Shown here: positions 43,328 to 51,902 of the stretch, piece by piece
Numbering within the stretch: the first letter of the stretch is position 1
Layout of the letters: every line of letters starts with the position of its first letter
Assembly (NCBI GenBank): GCA_040306945.1
Contig: JAWRKM010000003.1
Coordinates: 102,791-166,790, forward strand
From: Anaeroglomus sp040306945
GTDB taxonomy: Bacteria > Planctomycetota > Phycisphaerae > Sedimentisphaerales > Anaerohalosphaeraceae
Direction: 5' to 3'
DNA: 64,000 bases
Made by a program: the position numbers and the translations under genes
Notes under the pieces: model-generated
What the model was told of the DNA's origin: nothing
Database searches by the model: none
The model's input: the letters and a program-made list of their open reading frames with translations, nothing else

Positions 43328-44512
43328 TTAAGCAGCATGATGTATCATAACCTGTTCTTTATAGGACTGTTTTTCAGCAAAGTGATACACAATCCCCCCT
43401 GTAATCGCTGTCAGAGGGGCTACCGTTACCAGCCCAAGGCTGCCAACCAGCGTATTGAGAATCTCGGCAGCAATAATCGGCTTGTTTAAAAAGATAGGTC
43501 CGGGTATCTGCATAGACATTAAATACATCAACAGAAAAATATACCCCCCTGAATACGCCAAAAACAGGGTCGTAGTCATGGTCCCGATGACAGCTCGCCC
43601 GACACGCAGTCCCGATTCCATGTGTTCCTTCATGCTCATGCCCGGATTTTTTAATTTAATCTCATCCATGGCTGCCGCCACATCCATCGCCAAATCCATC
43701 ACCGCCCCCGACGAAGCAATGAATACGCTGGCTATAAAAATACGCGTCAAATCCACATGGGGATGCCCCGAATACAGCAGCATCTCCGAAAACGGCTGCA
43801 CAGCACCATGAATCTTGAACCATTTTGTATAATAAATCGCCAGGATTCCGGTCAGCAACAAGCCCAGAAAGGAACCAATCAGCGTCGTCACTCCTTTGCG
43901 GCTGAATCCGCCCACCAGGAAGGAAACAGCCGCCGTCAATAAAGCCACCACAATCAGTCCCAGGATAACCGGGTCAATCACCCATAATCGGCCTCCTAAG
44001 GCAATACCGCCTCGCAAAAACAGCGGCACCATGCATTTCCAGATCATCAGTACAGAAAAGACAAATGATAACAGGGCCTTGACTCCTGTCCATCCCGCCG
44101 TCACCAGCAGCAGCACTGAAAATACGATTGCCAGAATCCATTCATAATGCAGCCGATAATGCCCTCGCACAAAACTGGCCCGGATTGCCCCCTGTGCATC
44201 GACCGAAAACTCCACCAGAGCTTCCTCACCGGTCATATAGTATTCATCCACTTCCAGCTTGCCGGTCAGCAGATTGGTCGCCTCCATCTGCCTGCCTTTC
44301 CATCGCCCTTCCATAATTTCTACCTGCAGCAACTGGGTTCCTGTCTTAATAATCCTGGCAGTATGAATTACCTCGTCCTTCACAGACAGAATCCGTCCCC
44401 TCGCTATCGTCGTATTCGTCTGGCGACTCCCTTCATAGCCAGTTGGCATCCAGTATAATGCCAGACAGCATAATGTCAGGAAGATCACGATAATGCTGTT
44501 TTTCTTTTCCAT
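43328..44512 (-). CDS. YibE/F-like multipass membrane protein
   Basis: 394 residues from the ATG at 44512. One N-terminal helix, an exported domain of about 100 residues (ARGRILSVKDEVI ... VEFSVD), then seven or eight membrane helices. Landmarks of the YibE/F family include SGAVMDLAMDVAAAMDEI and GRAVIGTMTTTLFLAYSGG. The family is a presumed transporter or permease of unknown substrate, and nothing in the sequence narrows it. It follows the alkaline phosphatase gene but is separated from it by a strong terminator. Confidence 0.82.
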   Translation of the reverse strand: MEKKNSIIVIFLTLCCLALYWMPTGYEGSRQTNTTIARGRILSVKDEVIHTARIIKTGTQLLQVEIMEGRWKGRQMEATNLLTGKLEVDEYYMTGEEALVEFSVDAQGAIRASFVRGHYRLHYEWILAIVFSVLLLVTAGWTGVKALLSFVFSVLMIWKCMVPLFLRGGIALGGRLWVIDPVILGLIVVALLTAAVSFLVGGFSRKGVTTLIGSFLGLLLTGILAIYYTKWFKIHGAVQPFSEMLLYSGHPHVDLTRIFIASVFIASSGAVMDLAMDVAAAMDEIKLKNPGMSMKEHMESGLRVGRAVIGTMTTTLFLAYSGGYIFLLMYLMSMQIPGPIFLNKPIIAAEILNTLVGSLGLVTVAPLTAITGGIVYHFAEKQSYKEQVMIHHAA

Positions 44513-44548
44513 ATCACGACACTTTCTTGTACAACAGGTAACAGGCAA

Positions 44549-44578
44549 AAGGCAGACCTTATTGAAAAGGTCTGCCTT
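44549..44578 (-). terminator. Rho-independent terminator of the alkaline phosphatase gene
   Basis: Perfect 12-bp stem AAGGCAGACCTT/AAGGTCTGCCTT with a six-base loop, followed on the minus strand by TTTTG. It starts 40 bases after the phosphatase stop codon. Confidence 0.8.
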
Positions 44579-44618
44579 GATACCGAATTGAATTTAAGAA
44601 TACAACGGCCCCAAAACC

Positions 44619-46142
44619 TTAATTCGTCAGTTTCAGCCGCATAATACTCGCCAACTTTTTGGCAATATCAGTGTTGTCGTAATAGCCCTCAAACAGATAG
44701 CTGTCTTTGCCCAGAGCCATCACCGGAACCGGAATCCCCGTGTGGGAATAGCTGGTATAGCCTATACCGGCATTGTTATTCAGCACATGCGTCAGCGTTA
44801 CTGACAGGGGATTATAGCCGCCATAAAGCACATAGTCGCCTTTTTGACCCGCCATCGCGACATCAAAAGCCGACTCGATGGACTGCTTCTGGGCCGGGGA
44901 AAGCGTGGCTATATCCATCCCAAATCCCGCAAGAATCAGAGATTTCATCTGTTCATCAATATCGGCCGGCCCTGCATACACGCCGTTGGGATCCAGATGT
45001 GCTGTACGATAAGCCTTCACCTGGGCCTCAAATGTCAGATAAGAAACCGTCTGACCGTCCAGCAGATCAAACCGGTTATCATACGCCGTCCCAGCCCATC
45101 CCAGGGACATACCACCGCAATCATGGTCGGAGGTAACAATAATCAGGGTATCATTCGGGTGTTCATTATAAAAGGCCACCGCCTGGGCAACCGCCGCGTC
45201 AAATGCCAGGGTGTCATCCAGTGCAGAACGGGCATCGTTGGCATGATTGGCCCAGTCAATCTTACCCCCTTCAATCACCATAAAGAAACCATAGGGGTTG
45301 GCAGCATCATAGATCATTTCAATGCCCTTGCGGGTAAATTCAGCCAGTGAAATATTATTGGCTTCATCATGTTTACGGTCAATTTCATACGGTAAAGCCT
45401 TGCTGCTGTCCAGAACCGGATTGACCGCCACCACTTTGCCCATGCCCGGCGTCAGCGACTCAAAACCCGCTTTCGTATCCACATATGTATACCCATTGGC
45501 GGCCAGGGCATCGAAGACCGTTGGAGCATTGGGGGCTTTTTTCGATACGGGAATCACAAAACCGCCGCCGCCAAAATAATCAAAACCGCTGTTGGCCAGT
45601 TCGATACCGATCTCATACATATTCCCACGGGAATTCTGATGAGCATAGAACGACGCCGGCGTGGCATGATCCAGCGATACACTGGTGACAATGCCGATTT
45701 TCTTGCCCATCTTTTTGGCTAATTCGGCAATCGTTGTGTACTTTGTGCTGAAATCCGGAGACAAATTAATGACTCCGCTCAATGTTTTCTTGCCGGTTGC
45801 CAGCGCGGTTCCAGCCGAGGCTGAATCGGTGATGAGACTGCCGTAATCATAGGTTGTGCATACTCCCATGACCGGAAACTGTGTCATCACCAGTTTGGCA
45901 GCCTGTACAGGCTGAACCGGCAAAAGCTTATTAGGGTCTTTCGGATCCTGCCCTGGTGCATAACTTGCCGCCAAATAGGCTTCGGCGCCGTGAATCTGAG
46001 CAATAGACATCCCGTCGCCAATGAACAGAAAGACATACTTGGCCCCGGCATAAGGCTCCCGAGACGGGCGAGCCTGAACAACAGTCACACATACCGCCAG
46101 CAGTGCCAGCAGTACCATCATTTTTATGCTCTTTGTTTTCAT
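44619..46142 (-). CDS. phoA: Alkaline phosphatase (PhoA superfamily), exported
   Basis: 507 residues with a signal peptide (about 7-24, cleavage after VVQA). Metal- and phosphate-binding landmarks: FLFIGDGMS with Asp43; TDSASAGTA with nucleophile Ser107; VSLDHATPASFYAH; IEGGKIDWANHAND; TSDHDCGGMS near 330. It releases phosphate from organic esters in the periplasm or outside. Some family members are phosphodiesterases, but the Ser nucleophile supports monoesterase activity. It lies 43 bases after the PEP-CTERM gene, possibly on the same message. No repeat box is directly upstream of it. Confidence 0.93.
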   Translation of the reverse strand: MKTKSIKMMVLLALLAVCVTVVQARPSREPYAGAKYVFLFIGDGMSIAQIHGAEAYLAASYAPGQDPKDPNKLLPVQPVQAAKLVMTQFPVMGVCTTYDYGSLITDSASAGTALATGKKTLSGVINLSPDFSTKYTTIAELAKKMGKKIGIVTSVSLDHATPASFYAHQNSRGNMYEIGIELANSGFDYFGGGGFVIPVSKKAPNAPTVFDALAANGYTYVDTKAGFESLTPGMGKVVAVNPVLDSSKALPYEIDRKHDEANNISLAEFTRKGIEMIYDAANPYGFFMVIEGGKIDWANHANDARSALDDTLAFDAAVAQAVAFYNEHPNDTLIIVTSDHDCGGMSLGWAGTAYDNRFDLLDGQTVSYLTFEAQVKAYRTAHLDPNGVYAGPADIDEQMKSLILAGFGMDIATLSPAQKQSIESAFDVAMAGQKGDYVLYGGYNPLSVTLTHVLNNNAGIGYTSYSHTGIPVPVMALGKDSYLFEGYYDNTDIAKKLASIMRLKLTN

Positions 46143-46185
46143 ATCCGCAATCCTTTCTCTAAAAAATAGTTATCCTTGTATTGAC

Positions 46186-46845
46186 TTATCTTCTTCGCAT
46201 CAGCACCATCGCACCCAAAGCCAGAATCCCCATCGTCGCCGGCTCAGGTACACAGACGGTATCAATCACAACACGATCCACGGCAATCGCCGTGTCACCA
46301 CTGTAACCAAAACCCAGCGTAACGAATTCATAATCACAGCAAGAAGCAATCACAAACCGGTACGCCTCGGTTATCCAGTGGCCTTCCTCGACCTGCCGCC
46401 CGTCAAAATAAGGCCCCAGAATGCCGCTGGTCAGAGGGGCTTGCCCGACAAAGGCTTCCAGACCCAGATTGGGGCTGTATCCGATCGCCTGATAGGTTAT
46501 TTCGAAACGAATCTCCTTCAACATCCCATCCTTATAATTGGGAACAAAGAAATCCATATTCGAATACCCCAGCCCCTTCAGCATCAACACCCCATCACGA
46601 CCATCAAGACTGTTCACAAACCAGGCATCCTCATAGACCATCGCATCCGGCGCATCTGCCAGGCTCAGCGCAGAAGCCTCAGCTGCAGACCAGGTATCCG
46701 GTATGAATACGCCTTCGGCAGCATCCCATCGGGACCATTCGGCATGAACTGTACCTGGCCCGCCAATCCATTCCGGCAGGGACAGGCCTGCCCTCAGCCC
46801 GCACTGGACTGCAAGCACCATCAACAAAACAGCAATTTTGCGCAT
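46186..46845 (-). CDS. Secreted PEP-CTERM protein, unknown function
   Basis: 219 residues. Signal peptide (about 1-19), a beta-rich body (VFIPDTWSAAEASALSLADAP; GLGYSNMDFFVPNYKDG; EEGHWITEAYRFVIASCCDYEFVTLGFGY), and the C-terminal sorting signal VPEPATMGILALGAM followed by RRR. The PEP-CTERM tag is processed by an exosortase at the cell surface. The body resembles carbohydrate-binding jelly-roll domains only loosely. Directly upstream of phoA, so a surface role in phosphate acquisition is possible but not shown. Confidence 0.8.
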   Translation of the reverse strand: MRKIAVLLMVLAVQCGLRAGLSLPEWIGGPGTVHAEWSRWDAAEGVFIPDTWSAAEASALSLADAPDAMVYEDAWFVNSLDGRDGVLMLKGLGYSNMDFFVPNYKDGMLKEIRFEITYQAIGYSPNLGLEAFVGQAPLTSGILGPYFDGRQVEEGHWITEAYRFVIASCCDYEFVTLGFGYSGDTAIAVDRVVIDTVCVPEPATMGILALGAMVLMRRR

Positions 46846-47212
46846 AGATTCTCCTTGAAACGAGGTTTATTGGATTAATTTTCGATACTTTGGCGCCGGC
46901 TGCCAAAGCATGACCAACCGGTCATTCAACTCCAGTGTATCATGGAATCATAGAGACTGCAGTAACGACTCCCATCTACAGGTGACAGTATAAGGAAATA
47001 ATATTTAGGCCGGATAAAGAGATTATATGATTACGATTAAACTCAAAACAGGCTGATCCTGCCTGAATGTTTTCTGTTTTGGCCCAACGGCATACAGTGC
47101 TTCCCCCATGCCCTTTCTGCTTGCGGAAGAATAATGCCCATGGGGTAAAATGAAACCTCAGAAGTCCCGCCTATCGCAGACCATCTTTCTGAATCTACCA
47201 CGGCGGGTCATT
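46846..47212. other. Intergenic region upstream of the PEP-CTERM gene
   Basis: 367 bases with no gene. It contains two hairpins (CTTTGGC/GCCAAAG at about 46887-46907; ATGACC/GGTCAT near 46909-46924) and a diverged copy of the 98-base repeat seen in the hydrogenase-like operon (47053-47148). No convincing Pho-like box was found here. Confidence 0.45.
47053..47148 (-). repeat. Probable diverged third copy of the 98-base intergenic element
   Basis: Both ends match the two better copies (54381-54478, 61042-61139): it begins CTGATC and ends with a GCT-GCGGAA-AAT block and a CCC-CAT-GGG hairpin. The middle is diverged and small gaps are needed, so homology is probable rather than certain. Confidence 0.45.
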
Positions 47213-47224
47213 GCAAATCCCCAT

Positions 47225-47259
47225 AAAAAACCAACGGCGGAGCACTGAGTCTCCGCCGT
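47225..47259 (-). terminator. Rho-independent terminator of the dockerin-protein gene
   Basis: Stem ACGGCGGAG/CTCCGCCGT (9 bp, 8-base loop, 47234-47259), followed on the minus strand by TTTTTT after four bases. It ends about 55 bases after the stop codon. Confidence 0.85.
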
Positions 47260-47312
47260 CGGCCCTGTTTGACAGGCAACAGAAGCGTATTAAAATATCT
47301 GTATTCGAGATA

Positions 47313-48956
47313 TTATTTGACCTGCAGCCAGTCCTGACTGAGAATCATAAAGTCTGTAATATCCACAACACCATCCCCGCTGATATCACCGGTAGCAGGA
47401 CTGTTCATGGACGTATCGGTCATGCCGTAAGCAGCCACTGCGGTCCAGCCTTCCAGCCAGTTCTGATAGGGACTGAAAGCACCACGATAGGGAGCCGGCG
47501 TGAAGAACCCATCGTCCGGAGCCTTGGCAGCACTGAGTACTGCAGCATTGGCAGCACACGGATTGATATGGGTCACAGGAAGCATCTTCTTGCCGCCCTT
47601 GGTCACCAGCGCACCGCGTGTCAGAGACTGAATCGGCATGTTATCATTTGGAGAAGCGGAATTGTAGGGGGCAACCACATTATTCTTAGCCGGATTGCTG
47701 CCGCCAGACACGGTGACCCCGACAGTATTGGATTCGGTATAGGCAGAAGCATACAGGTTGCGGAAGAAGACGCTGTCAGTAATTTCCGCCAGCTTGCCGG
47801 AGGTTTGAACCGTATAGAGCACCGACGGATCCGCCGAACCGATATTGACCGGCGAAGTCACCGTATAATCCGTCGTCCAGGTATTCGCCCATGACAGCGT
47901 GCCGTTGTAACCGTAGCCATTGGCCCCATCACCGTCGGAATGATCATTCTTCACCAGCACTTCGCCTAAATCCATGAAGATACAGTTGCGGAACTGAACA
48001 CGGGCATTGTCACGCCAGGCTGTACCATGATCGCCGTCGATCGGCTGGCCGATCACGGTAAAATTATAAATGGTCGATGTCGTTACCGGCTGAGCATCCG
48101 AATCCTCAGCGCCATCCATTTCGATACAGTTATCACCCACGCCGGACCCCTGAACAGCATCAGTACTATATCCCTGGACAATCAAGCCAAACTGAGCTTT
48201 GCCGCGCCAGCCCTGATCCACGTCCAGACTGTCATCGCCGATATTCCAGATATTGATGTACTTCAGATTGACCGTGCCGCCCCAGATTTCGATACCGTCA
48301 TCCACGTTATTCATGATATCAATATGATGAATATCGGTTTCACGTCCGACGCCGCCCAGAGACAGACCGTTCAATTCATTAGCCAACCCCACCACTTTGC
48401 CGCCATAGCGAAGCGACAGGTAGCTGATGGATCCGCTGTCATCATCATCATTGTTGCCGCCGTACATGACTTTCGGATCGCCGGGATAAGCCGCAACAAG
48501 CCCTTCCATCTGTCTTTCGTTCAATCCGGTCGGCAGCTTGGTGTTGGAACCTACCGGCTGACCACCGTAGTGCGAGGCAGAAATCAGCGCATTTCCCATG
48601 ATGGTCAAATTTCCCCACTCGTTGCAGCCTTCATGCCATGAAGTCAGATTGTCATTGGTGGAGGTCATAATAATGGGAGCATCTTTGGTGCCGTTGGCGT
48701 AAATCTTGGCACCGCGGCAAACCGCCAGGCTGCCGCCCACGCCGGCCGTACTTCGTACCAGAGTGCCCGGCTCAATGGTCAGCGTCGCTCCCGGCAAAAC
48801 ATAAATTTGTTTCTGGAGATTATACACATTGTCCGCCGTCCATGTGACGGACGTGGCAATGTCTTCGGTCACCAGCACCTCTGCCGCCCCTGCGGACTGG
48901 GCAATAGACAGGGCTATCAACACAACCAGCATTGCAATTTGTTTCAAGCTTTTCAT
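47313..48956 (-). CDS. Secreted beta-helix-like protein with C-terminal dockerin-type repeat
   Basis: 547 residues. Signal peptide (about 1-24, SAGAA). The body looks like a right-handed parallel beta-helix: an entry motif YVLPGATLTIEPGTLVRS, then repeated ISYLSLRYGG, DIHHIDIMNNVDDGIEIWGG and LKYINIWNIGDDSLDVDQGW. The last ~25 residues (GDISGDGVVDITDFMILSQDW) form a single Ca-binding dockerin/EF-hand-like repeat, common at the C-terminus of planctomycete secreted proteins. No catalytic residues can be assigned. Two Pho-like boxes lie upstream, and receptor and phosphatase genes lie nearby, so a role at the cell surface under phosphate limitation is inferred. Confidence 0.78.
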   Translation of the reverse strand: MKSLKQIAMLVVLIALSIAQSAGAAEVLVTEDIATSVTWTADNVYNLQKQIYVLPGATLTIEPGTLVRSTAGVGGSLAVCRGAKIYANGTKDAPIIMTSTNDNLTSWHEGCNEWGNLTIMGNALISASHYGGQPVGSNTKLPTGLNERQMEGLVAAYPGDPKVMYGGNNDDDDSGSISYLSLRYGGKVVGLANELNGLSLGGVGRETDIHHIDIMNNVDDGIEIWGGTVNLKYINIWNIGDDSLDVDQGWRGKAQFGLIVQGYSTDAVQGSGVGDNCIEMDGAEDSDAQPVTTSTIYNFTVIGQPIDGDHGTAWRDNARVQFRNCIFMDLGEVLVKNDHSDGDGANGYGYNGTLSWANTWTTDYTVTSPVNIGSADPSVLYTVQTSGKLAEITDSVFFRNLYASAYTESNTVGVTVSGGSNPAKNNVVAPYNSASPNDNMPIQSLTRGALVTKGGKKMLPVTHINPCAANAAVLSAAKAPDDGFFTPAPYRGAFSPYQNWLEGWTAVAAYGMTDTSMNSPATGDISGDGVVDITDFMILSQDWLQVK

Positions 48957-49086
48957 TCTGTCAACCTTTCTTCTTTTTCAATCTGTTAGAGCGTTTTTAC
49001 GGCCTCGGGCAACACACCCGAATCCCAAAACACCATCCTCTTTGCCACACCGTACACCATATTCATTTATGAATTTTTACACCCCT

Positions 49087-49113
49087 GTTAGTCCTGAGTT
49101 AGATTTCCATTAG
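49087..49113 (-). promoter_or_regulatory. Pho-box-like repeats upstream of the dockerin-protein gene
   Basis: Plus strand: GTTAG (49087), GTTAG (49098), ATTAG (49109), each 11 bp apart and followed by ATTGCAC. Best match to the box at 51369. The -10 box is not clear. Confidence 0.6.
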
Positions 49114-49193
49114 ATTGCACCTGTTGCCTCTGGCAACCATTGATGCGTCATGATAACCAGAACTTCCATTGTCCATTGGCATATTAAAAAAGA

Positions 49194-49220
49194 ACTTGGC
49201 TTGTGTTAGATTTGGAATAA
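49194..49220 (-). promoter_or_regulatory. Second, weaker Pho-like box
   Basis: ACTTG (49194), GTTAG (49205), AATAA (49216) at 11-bp spacing. The spacer ATTTGG after GTTAG resembles ATTTCC and ATTTCG in the two best boxes. Confidence 0.35.
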
Positions 49221-49287
49221 ATCACAAAGCGACTGCTTCAACCGCAACAGAATCCAAAATTCAGAGCATCACTCGGTATATGCAAAT

Positions 49288-50403
49288 CTAAGATAAAAGA
49301 CTGCGATTGCATATACTCCCTGCCGTTGTCCGATTGAGGCCTAAATAGATCCGATTGGTCCGCAGTACATGATCCAGACTATTAAAAAAACGCTCATTAT
49401 CCGGCCAGAGAATACGATCATCCCGGGGAAACTCTCTTTCGATATCCTTCAGAAACAGCTTCAGGGAATCCGATTCAAGCCATCTGACATTGCGGGCAAA
49501 CCCCAGCCGCTCAGCATATATCGCATTAACCTGCTGCTCAAATTGTCCCTTGATGGGCATCAGCAGCATTCGTTTTTTCAGATAAAGACATTCACTAATC
49601 AGGGAGAAACCCGCCGTCGCAATGACTCCCGCACAAGATGATAAATCCTGCAGAAAACCATCGGTACTGGTTTTTCGAAAAATACAATTACCATGCTCCT
49701 GTTCGACGTGAAATCCATAAATATAGAAGTGATAGGAAGAAAAAGGTCCAAATTGCTTGATAAGATATTGCTGGGTTTCGGGCCTTGAATCGGTAACATA
49801 AACCAGAATGTGGTCGCCGTAAGAGGGGGACAATTCCATCACCTGTTTGCGTACGACAGGATTGATCGGAACAAGTCTGGGCGTCTTGACCTCTACCCGA
49901 AAAAAATTGATCCCCACATAACATTGTGCAAAACTGTGATAGGCACGAACCACACAATCCGTCTGCAGCCGTCCCCATCCCCTCGGAATCCCTTCCAGTC
50001 TGGCCAAAGTTAAAATATGCTGATGATCAATATAGACACAGGGAACTCTTCGACGAAATGCCCACCAGCCGCAAAACGGTTCAAAATCGGAAATAACAAG
50101 ATCCGGCTCAAATTGTCTGGCCATCTCAAACAAGCGTTGATTGACAGAGCTTCCAGCCTGATATTCTTTTATATTCTGTACGATGGTTTTTAGGGGTTGC
50201 ACTGCACCATGATCATAGACCAGCTGAAGCCCAAATACCTCATGCACTCGCCCCGGAAATATGGGACTCAGATAAGACAGGGACTTCCCTGACGCCGCAA
50301 ATCGAACGTTATGACCCGCTTCCAGCAAACGACGACCAATGATTTCAGATCGGCTGCTGTGTCCATACCCCTCGCCGGCCACACCATAAAGAACCTTTGC
50401 CAT
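49288..50403 (-). CDS. Glycosyltransferase, MJ1255/VC2487 type (GT28-like)
   Basis: 371 residues. N-terminal Rossmann half begins MAKVLYGVAGEGYGHSSRSEIIGRRLLEAGHNV, the glycine-rich acceptor loop of MurG/MGDG-synthase-like GT-B enzymes. The C-terminal half has VIATAGFSLISECLYLKKRMLLMPI, the nucleotide-sugar donor loop. No membrane helix, so probably peripheral at the cytoplasmic membrane. It lies 19 bases after a metallophosphoesterase gene under a Pho-like promoter. GT28 relatives include MurG and glycolipid synthases, so a lipid acceptor is a reasonable inference. Acceptor and sugar are unknown. Confidence 0.82.
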   Translation of the reverse strand: MAKVLYGVAGEGYGHSSRSEIIGRRLLEAGHNVRFAASGKSLSYLSPIFPGRVHEVFGLQLVYDHGAVQPLKTIVQNIKEYQAGSSVNQRLFEMARQFEPDLVISDFEPFCGWWAFRRRVPCVYIDHQHILTLARLEGIPRGWGRLQTDCVVRAYHSFAQCYVGINFFRVEVKTPRLVPINPVVRKQVMELSPSYGDHILVYVTDSRPETQQYLIKQFGPFSSYHFYIYGFHVEQEHGNCIFRKTSTDGFLQDLSSCAGVIATAGFSLISECLYLKKRMLLMPIKGQFEQQVNAIYAERLGFARNVRWLESDSLKLFLKDIEREFPRDDRILWPDNERFFNSLDHVLRTNRIYLGLNRTTAGSICNRSLLS

Positions 50404-50422
50404 GCTTACTCGTGTTTATCCA

Positions 50423-51307
50423 TTAACGTAAAACCACAGTTTGATTGAGTCTCTCTCCATCGGCCTTTCGGTCAATGACTTCGATTGTTCCCTCCGGACG
50501 AATACGCAGATAATTGACTACGGATTGTGTCCAGCAGCCGCTGTTAAAATACCATTGCCCGAATCGGCCCGCCTGATGCGTATGCCCGGTAATGGTTATG
50601 TCATACGCTCCCTGCTGCTGTTGATGATAAAACCGGGCCATCATATTCCGCGTCCGTATTGGACGAATAATCGCACGATACCCGTCATCCAGTCCCAGGG
50701 GTTCATAAATTGCCCGATTGAATTGCCGCGTCAGCCGCTGCCAGAGATGCAGCACCTGTTCGCCGGCTTCAAGCAGTATATCGGTCAGATAATCCGACGT
50801 CACCAGGCATGAGTCAGATCGGAATTCCAGCACACCGCTGAGCAGTTTCATCGCCGGACGCAAACGCCCCATCGTCTCCGAAATCATCGGATCCACTTCA
50901 TGTCCATGCATAAATTTGAAATACTTGTCACCAATCCTCATCACAAACGGCTTTCTCATCCGGCCAAAAAAAGGATGCTGCCGCTGCCAGTACTGGCGTT
51001 CTTTCCAGAATTGCCAGTCATGGTTGCCGGGCACATAAGTCACATCCATAACCGCAAATCGATCCAGTAATGGACTCCATCGATTTACCACGGCCTGAGG
51101 TGAATACCGCCATAACTCAAATAAATCCCCCAGAATAATCAGACGCCCCCTGCAGTGGTCCACCTCGTCCAGAAATCGATACAGCAATGTCTGATTATCC
51201 CGCTTCAACAGGCTGTCTTTAGCTGAGCCGTCGCCGATATGCAAGTCACTCACCACAAAGATGTCATGCTCATGCCAATCCCGATTTACCTCATGGTTCG
51301 CAGGCAC
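50423..51307 (-). CDS. Calcineurin-like metallophosphoesterase (LpxH/PlcP-like)
   Basis: 294 residues from a GTG at 51307 that follows AAAGGA at five bases; a GTG at 51334 has no such site. All five metallophosphoesterase blocks are present: SDLH (Asp21, His23), GDLFE (Asp61), GNHD (95-97), HGHEVD near 134-139, GHTH (241-244). The overall pattern resembles UDP-diacylglucosamine hydrolase LpxH. The phospholipase C PlcP, which degrades phospholipids under phosphate starvation in rhizobia and marine bacteria, belongs to the same superfamily and is often annotated that way. The partner glycosyltransferase gene and the Pho-like promoter favour a PlcP-like role over lipid A synthesis, by inference. 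Confidence 0.82.
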   Translation of the reverse strand: MPANHEVNRDWHEHDIFVVSDLHIGDGSAKDSLLKRDNQTLLYRFLDEVDHCRGRLIILGDLFELWRYSPQAVVNRWSPLLDRFAVMDVTYVPGNHDWQFWKERQYWQRQHPFFGRMRKPFVMRIGDKYFKFMHGHEVDPMISETMGRLRPAMKLLSGVLEFRSDSCLVTSDYLTDILLEAGEQVLHLWQRLTRQFNRAIYEPLGLDDGYRAIIRPIRTRNMMARFYHQQQQGAYDITITGHTHQAGRFGQWYFNSGCWTQSVVNYLRIRPEGTIEVIDRKADGERLNQTVVLR

Positions 51308-51341
51308 AGTTTTCCTTTCAAATAACGTCCCCACCGTTAAA

Positions 51342-51395
51342 ATGATAACACAGGTATTTTGGAGACACGTTAGCGGCGTGTTAGATTTCGATTAA
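51342..51395 (-). promoter_or_regulatory. Pho-box-like promoter of the phosphoesterase-glycosyltransferase operon
   Basis: Plus strand: GTTAG (51369), GTTAG (51380), ATTAA (51391) and a degenerate TTTGG (51358), all 11 bp apart. On the minus strand ten bases separate the last repeat from TG-T-TATCAT (-10 at 51342-51347, 5/6 consensus). The clearest complete promoter of this family in the window. Confidence 0.68.
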
Positions 51396-51515
51396 CATTG
51401 CACGCTCTAAAAACTGCTCAAAAAGATTTGCTGTTTTCTCATCTGGCCTTAATACAACCCTAATCTCCTGCCGTAAAATCACAAAAAAAGAATTTGCTTT
51501 TCAGGAGAAGAAACC

Positions 51516-51902
51516 ATGGAATGCCACAGTTCACTGCTGCCGTTTGAAACGCTGGTTACTTTTTTAACCCAAAACGGTTTTTCAGAAAAATTGGATACCA
51601 TACTGCACATAAAAGCGTTGAACACAGGAAACCCACATCAGATTGATCATAATCAAATCACACAGGAGTATCTGGAAAAACTCAAGGGCACATGGTGGGA
51701 ATTACAATGGCCTACCACAGATTCCGACAATATAACCCCGCAATGCCGATATTTAGCTGATTCATTACGGGATGCCATGCGGCTACGGCCGGGCATTGAC
51801 ATCAGCATGCTGGCTGACAAATCCAGCTTATTTGTCAATTATCTTATGGAAATCGAAGACTGGGAACAGGATGAAGAGTATGCCGAACTGTTCCATGAAT
51901 AA
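51516..51902 (+). CDS. Hypothetical 128-residue protein
   Basis: Soluble, acidic protein, not recognised. Starts MECHSSLLPFETLVTFLTQN after a strong AGGAGA ribosome site, with a C-terminal acidic stretch (EIEDWEQDEEYAELFHE). No signal peptide. Divergent from the phosphoesterase operon; the Pho-like box lies between the two and could affect both. Confidence 0.6.
   Translation: MECHSSLLPFETLVTFLTQNGFSEKLDTILHIKALNTGNPHQIDHNQITQEYLEKLKGTWWELQWPTTDSDNITPQCRYLADSLRDAMRLRPGIDISMLADKSSLFVNYLMEIEDWEQDEEYAELFHE

Larger units (their letters stand above)
48957..49287. other. Intergenic region with two Pho-like boxes
   Basis: 331 bases between the glycosyltransferase gene and the dockerin-protein gene, no ORF supported. 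It holds the repeat boxes at 49087-49113 and 49194-49220, presumably the promoter region of the dockerin-protein gene. Confidence 0.5.

Noticed and set aside
46846..47212. A Pho-like box directly upstream of the PEP-CTERM/phoA pair
   Set aside because: Loose ATTA-type matches exist, but I found no set of three at 11-bp spacing, so phoA is not counted as a box-bearing gene.
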